A stretch of 64,000 nucleotides of DNA from an uncultured Flavobacterium sp. (lineage in GTDB: Bacteria > Bacteroidota > Bacteroidia > Flavobacteriales > Flavobacteriaceae). The notes under the pieces are model-generated. The model did not search any database. It had not been told where the DNA came from and worked only from the letters and a program-made list of their open reading frames with translations. This document shows positions 54,280 through 63,436 of this stretch, one piece after another. The stretch is from assembly GCF_946478785.1 (NCBI RefSeq), contig NZ_CAMLDD010000014.1, positions 1-64,000 of the forward strand, read 5' to 3'. Each line of letters begins with the position of its first letter. Position 1 is the stretch's first letter. A program made the position numbers and the translations under genes.

Positions 54280-55410
54280 TTAAATAAACATTTGCTGTAA
54301 TAACCCTTTTTTATATTCCTGAGTGTCTTTTATTTGATTACTCATCAAATCTATTTTTTCATCTATTGCTGAAAGAAAATTGGCGATTTTGGTTTGTTCT
54401 TTAAAACTAACTGGTAGAATTAAAGGCAAAACTTTTAAATCTTTCTTTTGGATATTTGGAAGACCAGAGCCTACTCTTAATTTCATAATTACATCCTGAT
54501 TATATTTTAGTAAATGGTAAATGAATAATTTTTCATAATCATTTAATATTTCTATGGAATAACAATGGCCTCCACACCAAAATTTAGTCTTTATAAAATT
54601 AACATATCCACATGAATTACCTCCCTCGCTAATTATTATTGTATCTTCATTTCGGTTGAATTTATTTGTGTAACCTGAAGGCTCTATACCTCCACTTATA
54701 CATGGATATAAATCATTTTTATGTAAATCTTCCTTATTTAATTGAGTCCCTTTATTAACTTCTGTAAAGTCTGATAATAAAACATTCTCCCAATCCTCAA
54801 AATCATTTCCATTATCATCTTTAAATCGAATTTCCTGATTAAAGATTTTCTGCATCATTCCTTTTTTGTATGCTTCTAAAAGTGCTTTTTTTTCTTTTAA
54901 TAAATTGATTTTTTCATCTATGGAAGAAAGGAAATTGGCGATTTTGATTTGTTCTTCAAGATTAGTATAATTAATTTCATAATTAGAGATTTGAGGTGCC
55001 GTCAGCTGAGGCACACCAGTACTCTCAACAACTATATCAAACTTATTAATTGCGTACTCAAAAAAGTCAACAGAAACTTTCTTTTTAGGCTTTAAAACCA
55101 ATAATCTTACAATCGGATAAAACTTTTCTTTTCTTGCATGAGCTATTCCTATATTTACTCCTCTGCCAGCAATAGTAATTACTTCCTCATCAATTTTATA
55201 AATACTAGCATAACCATAGAATCCTTTATTCTTTTCCGCATTTGCATAAATAGGATATTTGAAAATATCGTTTCTATTTTCACTTACAAATTCTCTTTTT
55301 ATATCTCCTCCCGCTGACACATTAAATAATTTACCTAATGTATCAATATGCCAATCCCCCTCAAACTCAGGAAACCTTAATTTTGGCTGTAAAATTTGTT
55401 TCGCAGTCAT
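54280..55410 (-). CDS. hsdS: Type I RM specificity subunit
   Basis: A 376-residue DNA-recognition subunit. Two target-recognition domains are visible, about 1-150 and about 200-345, each followed by a conserved helical spacer. The first spacer is EEQIKIANFLSSIDEKINLLKEKK and the second EQTKIANFLSAIDEKIDLM, direct repeats that allow half-exchange of specificity. The final KKGLLQQMFI has a diverged duplicate at 54041-54077. The stop of rhuM overlaps the hsdS start by one base, implying translational coupling. The gene is full length; the target sequence cannot be read from it. Confidence 0.94.
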   Translation of the reverse strand: MTAKQILQPKLRFPEFEGDWHIDTLGKLFNVSAGGDIKREFVSENRNDIFKYPIYANAEKNKGFYGYASIYKIDEEVITIAGRGVNIGIAHARKEKFYPIVRLLVLKPKKKVSVDFFEYAINKFDIVVESTGVPQLTAPQISNYEINYTNLEEQIKIANFLSSIDEKINLLKEKKALLEAYKKGMMQKIFNQEIRFKDDNGNDFEDWENVLLSDFTEVNKGTQLNKEDLHKNDLYPCISGGIEPSGYTNKFNRNEDTIIISEGGNSCGYVNFIKTKFWCGGHCYSIEILNDYEKLFIYHLLKYNQDVIMKLRVGSGLPNIQKKDLKVLPLILPVSFKEQTKIANFLSAIDEKIDLMSNQIKDTQEYKKGLLQQMFI

Positions 55411-56414
55411 TAGTTTCGTTTGTTTTTAAGTTTGTCTTCTAATTGTTTTAATTCTTCGAGATCCTGTTCATCTGCTTTTTGCGCTTCTAACTGTTTACGC
55501 TGTTTATGGAATGCTTCGTAAATAGCATCTGCTTTTTCCTCCATTTGCAAATGGGTTATATTGCCGTTATGATTCAGGACCTCTTTATCGTTAAACGCTA
55601 TAATTCGGTCCACATTTGTTTTCCAGAAATCCATTGTAATATCCTGCGCGTTTTTTGCTCTTAATTCTGCTGTTTCAAGAAATACTACTACAAAACGATT
55701 AAGTAAGTCTATCTCATCTGCAGTAAGGTAATTTTTTGCAGTATAAATATCCTGTTTGCGTACAATACTGCCTTTCCAGCTCGTAAGTGCCATATTTGGA
55801 GCATCGGCATTGGCACGGGAAACAATTATTTCTGCAGCCGTTTTTCCTGTAATAGCATAAAGCATTTTATTTTGTGTATCTGCAAAAAACATTTGAGTTG
55901 CTTTATCTGTAGCATCATAATCGCTGCTTAAAGTAAAAAGGTCACGAACTTTTTGATAAAATCTTTTTTCAGAGGCTCGAATATCCCTAATTCGTTCGAG
56001 TAATTCGTTGAAATAATCCGTTCTTCCGTTAGGGTTTTTAAGCCGTTCGTCATCCATTACAAAACCCTTAATCATATATTCCTGCAGGTTTTGGTTTGCC
56101 CATTGTCTAAACTGGGTACCTCTTATGCTTCGCACCCTAAAACCAATTGCCAAAATCATAGCTAAAGAATAAAACGCAACATTATATTTTTTACCGTCAG
56201 AGGCAGTTGTCAAGTAATCCTTTACAACTGAAAATTCGTCTAACTCCTTATCTTTTAAGATATTTGCAATGTGCAGGCTTATGTTTTGTTTAGAGGTGTC
56301 AAAAAGTTCTGCCAGTTGATTTTGGTTCATCCAAACATCTCCATCCCTGGCAAAAAGAACTACATTCGATTTTCCATCAACAGTGCTGTAAAAAATGAAT
56401 CCCTGTTTTTCCAT
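55410..56414 (-). CDS. rhuM: RhuM family protein
   Basis: A 334-residue protein of the RhuM family, named after a Salmonella island gene but with no settled biochemical role. The N-terminal part (FARDGDVWMNQNQLAELFDTSKQNISLHIANIL) resembles a helix-turn-helix. The signature RVRSIRGTQFRQWANQNLQEYMIKGFVMDD follows, then a Fic-like helical region (TAAEIIVSRANADAPNMALTSWKG) and a C-terminal coiled coil. RhuM genes are often found inside type I RM operons, as here between hsdM and hsdS. The stop overlaps the hsdS start (TAATG), and only one base separates its start from the hsdM stop. Seventeen bases of its 3' end recur in the inverted repeat at 53915. Confidence 0.9.
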   Translation of the reverse strand: MEKQGFIFYSTVDGKSNVVLFARDGDVWMNQNQLAELFDTSKQNISLHIANILKDKELDEFSVVKDYLTTASDGKKYNVAFYSLAMILAIGFRVRSIRGTQFRQWANQNLQEYMIKGFVMDDERLKNPNGRTDYFNELLERIRDIRASEKRFYQKVRDLFTLSSDYDATDKATQMFFADTQNKMLYAITGKTAAEIIVSRANADAPNMALTSWKGSIVRKQDIYTAKNYLTADEIDLLNRFVVVFLETAELRAKNAQDITMDFWKTNVDRIIAFNDKEVLNHNGNITHLQMEEKADAIYEAFHKQRKQLEAQKADEQDLEELKQLEDKLKNKRN

Positions 56415-56415
56415 C

Positions 56416-58008
56416 TTAAAAAGGTGTTTTTATATTCAACTCGGCACAAAAAGAAGCAATCGTTTTATCCACTGTTTCCATTTTACTGTCAATATTTTGT
56501 AGTTTTTCTGCAATAGCATTTACATCTATACTTACAGCTTCTTCAAACGTATTTACATAACGTGGAATATTCAGGTTGTAATCGTTGGCTTTTACTTGTT
56601 CCAACGTTGCTGTGTTTGAGTATTTCTCGATTACAGTACGGGATTGATAGGTTTCGACAATTTTATTAATATGTTCTTCGCGCAGTACGTTTTGGTTTTT
56701 TACTTTTTCAAAATCGTTGCTGGCATCGATAAACAAAATATCATCCGGGTTTTCTTTGCATTTTTTAAAGACTAAAATACAAGTCGGAATACTCGTACCA
56801 TAAAACAAATTGGCAGGCAAACCAATAATTGCATCAATATAATTGCGGTCTTCTATCAAAAACTTACGAATATGTCCTTCGGCCGCGCCACGAAACAAAA
56901 CACCGTGCGGTGCAATACACGCCATGATTCCGTTATCGTCAAGATGGTGCACCATGTGTTGTATAAAAGCAAAATCGGCTTTGGTTCCCGGTGCTAATCT
57001 TCCGTATTGCGAAAAACGTTCTTCGTTAGAAAATAACGGGTTTGCACTCCATTTTGCCGAGAATGGCGGGTTCGCTACGATGGCCTCAAATTTTAATCCT
57101 TCGTGTTGTGGTCGCTCCAGCGTATCTTCGTGTTTAATGTCAAATTTATGATAATTGACATCGTGCAGAATCATGTTCATTCGGGCTAGGTTGTAGGTCG
57201 TACGGTTTTGTTCCTGTCCATAAAAATGACCAACCTCATCGACTTCTTTTGCCACACGAAGCAACAACGAACCACTCCCACAAGTTGGGTCATACACCGA
57301 TTTTAGTTTGCTTTTTTTGGTGGTTACAATTTTAGCCAATATCGTCGAAACCTGCTGTGGAGTATAAAATTCTCCTGCTTTTTGTCCTGCTCCTGCCGCA
57401 AATTGTGCAATTAGATATTCGTAAGCATCGCCTAAAACATCACCTTCGGTATTATCCAAATCAAAATCGATCGCATCCAGAGCGGTTAAGATTTTCACGA
57501 TAACATCGTTTCTATCTTTAGTAGTTCGCCCAATTTTGGTAGAGTTTAAATCGATATCATAAAAAAGGTTATCAAAATCATCCTGGCTTTCAGAACCCAT
57601 CGTGCTTTTTTCGATACTGTTTAAAACATTAGCTAAATCTTCGAGTATAAAAGTGCTTTGTATTTGTTCTTCATCATCCTCGTTGATTACTTTGGCATTT
57701 CCTTTTTTGGCAAGTGTTCCAAACAGCTCAGATGGTTTTAGAAAATATCCTAAAGCATCAACTGTAGCTTCTTTTAAAGCACCTAAAATTTCTTTTCCCT
57801 GCTCGCTATTTTCATCAATTTCAGCGAAAATCAAATTGTCCGGTTTCAAAAATTCATTGGCTTTTTTCTCCAGTTTTTCCGAAAGGTATTTGTAAAAGAT
57901 AAAACCCAATATGTAATCCTGAAATTGGTTGGCACTAATTTTTCCGCGTAATATATTCGCAATAGCCCACAGCTTTTGTTCCAGAAGTTTCTTTTGTTCG
58001 TCTGACAT
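56416..58008 (-). CDS. hsdM: Type I RM methyltransferase subunit
   Basis: A 530-residue N6-adenine DNA methylase. The N-terminal helical domain includes QKLWAIANILRGKISANQFQDYILGFIFYKYLSEK, typical of HsdM. The SAM motif is SVYDPTCGSGSLLLRVAKE and the catalytic motif is IVANPPFSAKW. The methylase with HsdS protects host sites and forms the restriction complex with HsdR. It is the first gene of the coupled hsdM-rhuM-hsdS-DUF1737 operon and lies directly downstream of tRNA-Ser. Confidence 0.96.
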   Translation of the reverse strand: MSDEQKKLLEQKLWAIANILRGKISANQFQDYILGFIFYKYLSEKLEKKANEFLKPDNLIFAEIDENSEQGKEILGALKEATVDALGYFLKPSELFGTLAKKGNAKVINEDDEEQIQSTFILEDLANVLNSIEKSTMGSESQDDFDNLFYDIDLNSTKIGRTTKDRNDVIVKILTALDAIDFDLDNTEGDVLGDAYEYLIAQFAAGAGQKAGEFYTPQQVSTILAKIVTTKKSKLKSVYDPTCGSGSLLLRVAKEVDEVGHFYGQEQNRTTYNLARMNMILHDVNYHKFDIKHEDTLERPQHEGLKFEAIVANPPFSAKWSANPLFSNEERFSQYGRLAPGTKADFAFIQHMVHHLDDNGIMACIAPHGVLFRGAAEGHIRKFLIEDRNYIDAIIGLPANLFYGTSIPTCILVFKKCKENPDDILFIDASNDFEKVKNQNVLREEHINKIVETYQSRTVIEKYSNTATLEQVKANDYNLNIPRYVNTFEEAVSIDVNAIAEKLQNIDSKMETVDKTIASFCAELNIKTPF

Positions 58009-58040
58009 TATAATTGAATTGGTAATTGGAGAAAGTTAAT

Positions 58041-58071
58041 AAAAAACCCCGAAATACAGATTCCGGGGTTT
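58041..58071 (-). terminator. Terminator downstream of tRNA-Ser
   Basis: On the minus strand the stem aaccccg/cggggtt is followed by a run of T. It lies about 25 bases past the 3' end of the tRNA and before hsdM, which suggests the tRNA transcript ends here. Confidence 0.75.
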
Positions 58072-58094
58072 CATATTATTTAAGTTAAAATTCG

Positions 58095-58181
58095 CAGAGA
58101 GGAAGGGATTCGAACCCTCGATACAGTTACCCATATACTAGCTTTCCAGGCTAGCTCCTTCAACCACTCGGACACCTCTCT
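58095..58181 (-). tRNA. tRNA-Ser (anticodon GGA)
   Basis: An 87-base class II tRNA read on the minus strand. The acceptor stem pairs AGAGAGG with CCTCTCT, discriminator G. The anticodon loop is CTGGAAA with anticodon GGA, reading UCC and UCU serine codons. A long variable arm follows, then the T loop TTCGAAT. The CCA is not encoded, as is usual in Bacteroidota. The hsd operon lies just downstream, and tRNA 3' ends are common integration sites, though no duplicated tRNA end was found. Confidence 0.95.
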
Positions 58182-58265
58182 ATTTTGGTTTGCAAATAAC
58201 ATGAAAAAAAACGAGTTAGAAAAGTAATTTTTAAAAATCCTTTCAATACTCGCTATTATTTATTG

Positions 58266-59303
58266 CTAAAGTGAAATTTCGCCACGCAAAGCTGTTTCGA
58301 AAATCGTTTTAAACTCTTCTTGCGGAATCGTAACTGTATGTCCCAACAGGTACATTAATTTAGTAATAGCAGCTTCTGTCGTAATGTCTTTTCCTGAAAT
58401 GACCCCTAAAGATTTCAAAACCGTACTGGTTTCATATTGTCCCATGTTTACGCTTCCGCCGGAACATTGTGTAACGTTTACGATATGCAAGCCATCCTGA
58501 ATCGCTTTTTTTATCAGGTTTAAAAACCATTCTTCTGTTGGCGCATTTCCTGCACCGTACGTTTCCAAAACGATTCCTTTTAAATCTTTAATGGCAAGAA
58601 TCGAAGCCAAAACCACTTCGCTCATTCCCGGAAACATTTTGATGATGGCTACGTGATTGTTCAGGTTTTTATGAACAATTAGTTTTGCATCGCTTTTTAT
58701 TGGAAGGAATAAATGTCGGTTTAGTTTGAGATGAACTCCTGATTCTACCAATTCAGGATAATTAGGTGCTGTAAACGCCCTGAAATGTTCGGCATTTACT
58801 TTTGAAGTTCGATTTCCTCTGTATAATTTATATTCAAAATACAGACAAACTTCAGTAATTACAGGCTTTCCGTTTTCCTGAAGCGAAGCAATTTGAATCG
58901 CTGTAATCAGGTTTTCTTTAGCATCGGTACGCAAATCTCCAATTGGCAATTGAGATCCGGTAAATATAACTGGCTTAACTAAGTTTTCGAGCATAAAACT
59001 CAATGCAGATGCCGAATAGGACATGGTATCTGAACCGTGAAGCACCACAAATCCATCAAAAGAAATATAGTTTTCCTCAATGATGGTGGCAATTTTAGCC
59101 CACATTTCGGGATTCATATTCGAAGAATCGATTGGATTTTCAAAAGAAAACGTTTCGATTTCGCAGTCTAATTGTTTGATTTCGGGAATGTTTTTCAGCA
59201 ATTTGCCAAAATCAAAAGCTTTGAGTGCTCCTGTTTCAAAATCTTTACTCATTCCGATCGTTCCACCGGTGTAGATTAAGAGTATTTTGGCTTTAGATGA
59301 CAT
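58266..59303 (-). CDS. ansA: L-asparaginase, type I
   Basis: A 345-residue enzyme that hydrolyses asparagine to aspartate and ammonia. The first catalytic threonine lies in LLIYTGGTIGMSKDFETGAL and the second in VVLHGSDTMSYSASALSFML. The sequence ends with the smaller C-terminal domain. There is no signal peptide, so it is cytoplasmic. Its start overlaps the acyltransferase gene by 11 bp (59293-59303), so the two are probably co-transcribed, acyltransferase first. Confidence 0.95.
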   Translation of the reverse strand: MSSKAKILLIYTGGTIGMSKDFETGALKAFDFGKLLKNIPEIKQLDCEIETFSFENPIDSSNMNPEMWAKIATIIEENYISFDGFVVLHGSDTMSYSASALSFMLENLVKPVIFTGSQLPIGDLRTDAKENLITAIQIASLQENGKPVITEVCLYFEYKLYRGNRTSKVNAEHFRAFTAPNYPELVESGVHLKLNRHLFLPIKSDAKLIVHKNLNNHVAIIKMFPGMSEVVLASILAIKDLKGIVLETYGAGNAPTEEWFLNLIKKAIQDGLHIVNVTQCSGGSVNMGQYETSTVLKSLGVISGKDITTEAAITKLMYLLGHTVTIPQEEFKTIFETALRGEISL

Positions 59304-60429
59304 CCTGGTATTTTAATTTACTCACCACAGGATTTGCATACATGGCTAAAAATCCTTGTCTTGCAATTCCATCATCAGTTCCAATTCGCATTTCTAAACG
59401 ACGCTCAAAAAGCAGCTTTTCGTTTTCCTTATATAAATGAGCGTATTTATCTGTTTTATTTAAGATGTCGTAAGCAATAAAGTTGGTTGGCCATAATTGG
59501 TAATTCTGCAAAATAGAATCATCAATTGTTTGTGCCAAAGCCTGAATCTGTTTGTTAGAATTGTCATTCTCAGCAACAATCTGGTCAATTTCGGTATCCA
59601 AAACATCTCCAACAGAAATGTGTATTCTTTTTTTAGTTCCCATGATACCACTTAAAATGGTCATGAAATCTTCATTTTTATCCTTAACGTAAACTTCATT
59701 ATTTGCTTCTGCCATCAGTTGTGGCATTTTCAGAACATCGGTCGGATCATATTCGTATGAAATAGATACCGGAACAATCTTGATTTTTTTAAAATAATCC
59801 ATCAAATTGGCTTCGTCAGAACCCATTGCGATCATTTTTAAAACACCCGGATTGGTTTCGTCATTTCCGTCTTTGGTGCGGCCTTCTCTTTGTGCAATCC
59901 AAACCGAACGATTTTCACGAAGCAGTAATTGCCCCATATATTCGGCTAATAATTTAGAACTCTGCAGCATTTCTCTTGGCGTTAAACCTCTTAAAACTAA
60001 AAAATTTCGGTTCAGTTTTGCCAGTGTACTCAGGAATGCTTTTTTAACCAGATTATCTCCAATTGCAGATGCCGTCATGACCAAACCATGCTCGAACAAA
60101 CATACATTTAATAAAGTCGTATCCAGAAGAATATCCCTATGATTGGAAATAAATAAATAGGATGTGTTTTTTTCTAACTTTTCAAAACCCGAAGTCGTAA
60201 GTCCTTCCGAACTTTTTTCGAGTACTTTTTGAATGGTCTGATAAATAAAATTGCATTGAAAATCACGGATTGAGTGTGTTTTCTTCAATTGCTCTTTCCA
60301 AACTTCATCGCTTAATTCAGGGAAAGTAAAATTCATCATGGTTTTCATCATCGGATGATTGGCAACTCCATGAAGTGCTTCATTTACTTCAGAATCATAA
60401 AATGGTCGAATAGCGTCAAATTTCTGCAT
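59293..60429 (-). CDS. 1-Acylglycerol-3-phosphate acyltransferase-like protein
   Basis: A 378-residue acyltransferase of the PlsC superfamily. The start at 60429 (MQKFDAIRPFYD) is preferred; the longer frame begins MFFCPPK without support. The HX4D active-site motif is in FISNHRDILLDTTLL, and the substrate-binding EGR motif in IAQREGRTKDGND. It is longer than typical PlsC (about 240 residues) and may be soluble or peripheral. Likely role: phospholipid or other lipid acylation. It overlaps ansA by 11 bp. Confidence 0.85.
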   Translation of the reverse strand: MQKFDAIRPFYDSEVNEALHGVANHPMMKTMMNFTFPELSDEVWKEQLKKTHSIRDFQCNFIYQTIQKVLEKSSEGLTTSGFEKLEKNTSYLFISNHRDILLDTTLLNVCLFEHGLVMTASAIGDNLVKKAFLSTLAKLNRNFLVLRGLTPREMLQSSKLLAEYMGQLLLRENRSVWIAQREGRTKDGNDETNPGVLKMIAMGSDEANLMDYFKKIKIVPVSISYEYDPTDVLKMPQLMAEANNEVYVKDKNEDFMTILSGIMGTKKRIHISVGDVLDTEIDQIVAENDNSNKQIQALAQTIDDSILQNYQLWPTNFIAYDILNKTDKYAHLYKENEKLLFERRLEMRIGTDDGIARQGFLAMYANPVVSKLKYQDVI

Positions 60430-60492
60430 TATAAATATCAATTTAGGTGGGCAAAAGAACAAAAAAAAAATTAAAGTACCGTTATTCGAGAG

Positions 60493-61272
60493 TTAAATCC
60501 CAAAAACGTCTTTGGAGTTCTGTGTTGTCACTTCTGCAATTTCAGTTTCTGAAAGTTCGTAAATTTCAGCCAGTTTTGCAATTACATTTTTTAAATAACT
60601 GCTTTCGTTGCGTTTACCTCTGTAAGGAATTGGCGCCAGATAAGGCGAATCGGTTTCCAGAACGATATGTTTCAAATCGATTTGGTTTAGGAACTGGTCA
60701 ATTTTTCCGTTTTTAAAAGTCACTACACCGCCAATTCCCAACTTCATTTTATAAGATATAGCCTGAAGTGCCTGCTCATACGTTCCGGTAAAACAATGAA
60801 AAATCCCAAACAAATCATCTGATTTTTGCTCTTCCAGAATCTCAAAAATTTCATCAAAAGCTTCACGGCAATGAATTACGATGGGTAATTTATATTGTTT
60901 TGCTAATTGAATTTGTTTTCTAAAAGCAATTTGCTGTTCTTTTAAATGTGTTTTATCCCAATACAAATCGATTCCAATTTCGCCAACGGCATAAAATTTT
61001 CGTTTTGAAAGTTCTGTTTCAACATGTTCCAGCTCGTCCAGATAATTATCTTTCACGTAAGTGGGATGAAGTCCCATCATCAGAAATACATGATCCGGAT
61101 AATTTTGCTCTAAATCGTACATAGATTGTGTGGCAGCGGCATCAATGGCGGGAATAAAAAATCGCTTTATCCCTGCATTTATGGCTCTTTGTATCATTTC
61201 GTCACGATCCTGATCAAACTCTTCAGAATATAAATGTGTGTGTGTATCGGTGATTATTGTATTTGAATTCAA
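60493..61272 (-). CDS. TatD family metal-dependent hydrolase
   Basis: A 259-residue amidohydrolase-fold nuclease. The metal site begins with IITDTHTHLYSEEFDQDRDEM, and the remaining ligands are in AVGEIGIDLYWD, IVIHCREAFDEIF and FGIFHCFTGTYEQAL, ending with VLETDSPYLAPIPYRGKRNE. TatD proteins have 3'-5' DNase activity. No ATG precedes the family start. A TTG at 61296 lies inside a -7 box, so I chose the TTG at 61272 (MNSNTIITDTH); the true start is uncertain by a few residues. Confidence 0.88.
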   Translation of the reverse strand: MNSNTIITDTHTHLYSEEFDQDRDEMIQRAINAGIKRFFIPAIDAAATQSMYDLEQNYPDHVFLMMGLHPTYVKDNYLDELEHVETELSKRKFYAVGEIGIDLYWDKTHLKEQQIAFRKQIQLAKQYKLPIVIHCREAFDEIFEILEEQKSDDLFGIFHCFTGTYEQALQAISYKMKLGIGGVVTFKNGKIDQFLNQIDLKHIVLETDSPYLAPIPYRGKRNESSYLKNVIAKLAEIYELSETEIAEVTTQNSKDVFGI

Positions 61273-61293
61273 TCGTTTGTTTTTTAAAGTTGT

Positions 61294-61324
61294 CAAAATT
61301 ACGACAATATTAAAAGAATAGCAA
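61294..61324 (-). promoter_or_regulatory. Promoter of the TatD gene (TTG-N20-TAATTTTG)
   Basis: On the minus strand TTG at 61322-61324 is followed after 20 bases by TAATTTTG at 61294-61301. The -7 box covers an in-frame TTG codon, so translation must start further on. Confidence 0.6.
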
Positions 61325-61612
61325 TTGCGTGTGATTGGGACGCGGATTTGACGGATTCACTTTTGTGAAAACGCGGATTAATGCGGATTTTTTCTCTGTT
61401 TCTTAATAAATAAACCCGACAGGTTTTAAAACCTGTCGGGTTTGAATGCGTATAAAACCTTTGTCAAAGTATAAAGCAATCTTGTCAAAACTCGCGGAAG
61501 GATCACATAAGAAATTCCGCAATGAAATTTGACAATCTTTGTCGGTTTACGATTGTGATTTGCTTCGCCTGTTCGCTATCGCTCGGATCCCTTTCGTCAA
61601 ATGACAAAAAAC
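61297..61612. other. Gap between the TatD gene and the second S41 peptidase
   Basis: 316 bases. Holds the TatD promoter, the 32-bp palindrome (61412-61443) and short acgcggatt-type repeats near 61340-61390. No ORF or RNA gene is supported. Confidence 0.6.
61412..61443. repeat. Dispersed palindromic repeat, aaacccgacagg type
   Basis: A perfect 32-bp palindrome with no loop: aaacccgacaggtttt (61412-61427) with its exact complement. The same arms with a loop occur at 6337-6368. Confidence 0.85.
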
Positions 61613-63256
61613 CTATTTCCCTGTCTCAATAAATACCAAAGCGCGATCTAAAACCTCATCCTTCCCTTCCTGAATTCCCTTGATGGTTGGCTTCACTTCT
61701 ATATCAGGAACAATTCCGATTCTTTGGGTTTCGCGTTTGTCTGGATAATAAACGCCAATACCGGTATATCTGGTATGAAATACTCTAAAATCAAGCTCTG
61801 TTACATTGCCATCTGCTCCGGCGGTCTGGCTTCCAATAATTGTAGTATTTCCGGCCGTCTGAAAACACATTGCGGTCCATTCTGACTGACTAATAGAATC
61901 TTCGTTTAGCAATACAACAACTTTTCCTTTATAACTATCTTTATTTTCTGAGCCACAGGTTGATCCTTTTTCCCAATAAAATCTTCCCGGATAATTAAAA
62001 TCAGGAAAAGTGTAAATAGCAAAATTTTGTTCGTGAGCGTTTAAAAAATTAGCTATTTCGTAATAAGTCACATTTGGGTAATTTCTCATATCAAAGACAA
62101 TAGCTTGGGTAGATTTTAATTTTTCAATCATAGCGGGAACATTACTAACTTTTAAAATTCCCATATCAACATATCCAATATTATTGTCCAGAATTTTATA
62201 TTTTTCTCTTTTTTTCTGAGCTCCTTTTTTAAATTCATTTCTATGAGAATCATGATAATCAAACCACTTCATTGTTTTGGTTACGTATTTACCATCTTTT
62301 AGAAACTCGACATTTACTGTGTCTGAATAGGACGACAAAATTGTCTCTACTAATTTGTTATTATAATGAGCTCTATTTGAAGCGGCAATTAAATCCTTGT
62401 TGTCAGCAATATGTTCAGGAATTGTTTTATCATTTATTTTTGTAATTACGTCTCCTATTTTAATATCATCTGCCTGAGCCAGACTGTCTCCTAAGATTTC
62501 TGTAATCACCAGCTTGTTATCAATTATTTTTCCGTCAGCAGGAAAAAAGGTTCTGCTTTTGCTGAAGATACCAGACTTGAACAAAACAAATTCAACATGA
62601 CTGTCATTAAGCCTGGCAGACATTTTTTTCATTGCTGCAAAAAAATCATCTTCGTTTTTTGCATCTAGAACCAAAGGAAGTGCTTGTTCTAAAGTCACAT
62701 CCCATTTCTGATCCATTAAGTATTTATATGGAAAATTATATTCAACTAAATTCCAATACATAAATAACCACAAAATTCTGGAACTTTCGTTATCGTATTT
62801 CAGATCAAAATAGTTTCCATTCTTAAAAGGATTATATCCCGGACCCATTTTGTCATCGGTCTGAAACCTGTTGTCTTCTATAAACTTCAATTTCTTCGAA
62901 AGTTTTTTCGAAAACAGCTTACTATTAAACCAGCTCAAATCAAAATTCTTATCAAAAAACTCAATTTCTTTTGGTATAGCAATCGGAGCAACTTCTTTTA
63001 TCGGCCCACGTTCATCAATCCAATTTTCTAAGATCAAAGAAAACTCTTCCTTAGTTTGCGCTTTTTCAATTCTGGGCAATTTTTCCAAAAGCTGATTGTC
63101 CCAATTTACTTCTCCGCCGGCAACTTTGGGATGGTAATATTTTAAAAATCCCCAGACTTTGCATGTTGCGGCCAACTTTTCGGATTCCGTAATTTTGGCA
63201 TAGCCGAAGGTAATTTGTGAAAATAAAACAACAAGGATTAAAGTAATTTTCTGCAT
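61613..63256 (-). CDS. S41 family peptidase, paralog of the 33.8-kb gene
   Basis: A 547-residue secreted protease. Signal peptide MQKITLILVVLFSQITFGYA. The architecture is the same as the gene at 33758: N-terminal region starting TESEKLAATCKVWGFLKYYHP, PDZ-like domain (DDIKIGDVITKINDKT), and S41 domain with the probable catalytic serine in DSISQSEWTAM. The lysine usually seen in CtpA enzymes is replaced in GSQTAGADGN. The last 40 residues match the paralog closely. It is probably monocistronic. Substrate unknown. Confidence 0.88.
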   Translation of the reverse strand: MQKITLILVVLFSQITFGYAKITESEKLAATCKVWGFLKYYHPKVAGGEVNWDNQLLEKLPRIEKAQTKEEFSLILENWIDERGPIKEVAPIAIPKEIEFFDKNFDLSWFNSKLFSKKLSKKLKFIEDNRFQTDDKMGPGYNPFKNGNYFDLKYDNESSRILWLFMYWNLVEYNFPYKYLMDQKWDVTLEQALPLVLDAKNEDDFFAAMKKMSARLNDSHVEFVLFKSGIFSKSRTFFPADGKIIDNKLVITEILGDSLAQADDIKIGDVITKINDKTIPEHIADNKDLIAASNRAHYNNKLVETILSSYSDTVNVEFLKDGKYVTKTMKWFDYHDSHRNEFKKGAQKKREKYKILDNNIGYVDMGILKVSNVPAMIEKLKSTQAIVFDMRNYPNVTYYEIANFLNAHEQNFAIYTFPDFNYPGRFYWEKGSTCGSENKDSYKGKVVVLLNEDSISQSEWTAMCFQTAGNTTIIGSQTAGADGNVTELDFRVFHTRYTGIGVYYPDKRETQRIGIVPDIEVKPTIKGIQEGKDEVLDRALVFIETGK

Positions 63257-63436
63257 TTAATGATGGTTAAAAGTTATAGATGGTTTCTTGTTAAATTCAT
63301 AAAAACAAAATCGAATATAGAACAAAAAAATTGAAATCTATTTTTTGTCAGCCATCTTAGATAAAAAAAATTCGCAAAGTGATTTATAACTCTGCGAATC
63401 TCTTTGTAAAATTTTCCGTGTATGGCTGCGAAATAA

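Noticed and set aside
54280..55410. Phase-variable hsdS inversion system
   Set aside because: Only one complete hsdS is present, and no recombinase gene or second half-hsdS in inverted orientation was found. The tail remnant is in direct orientation.
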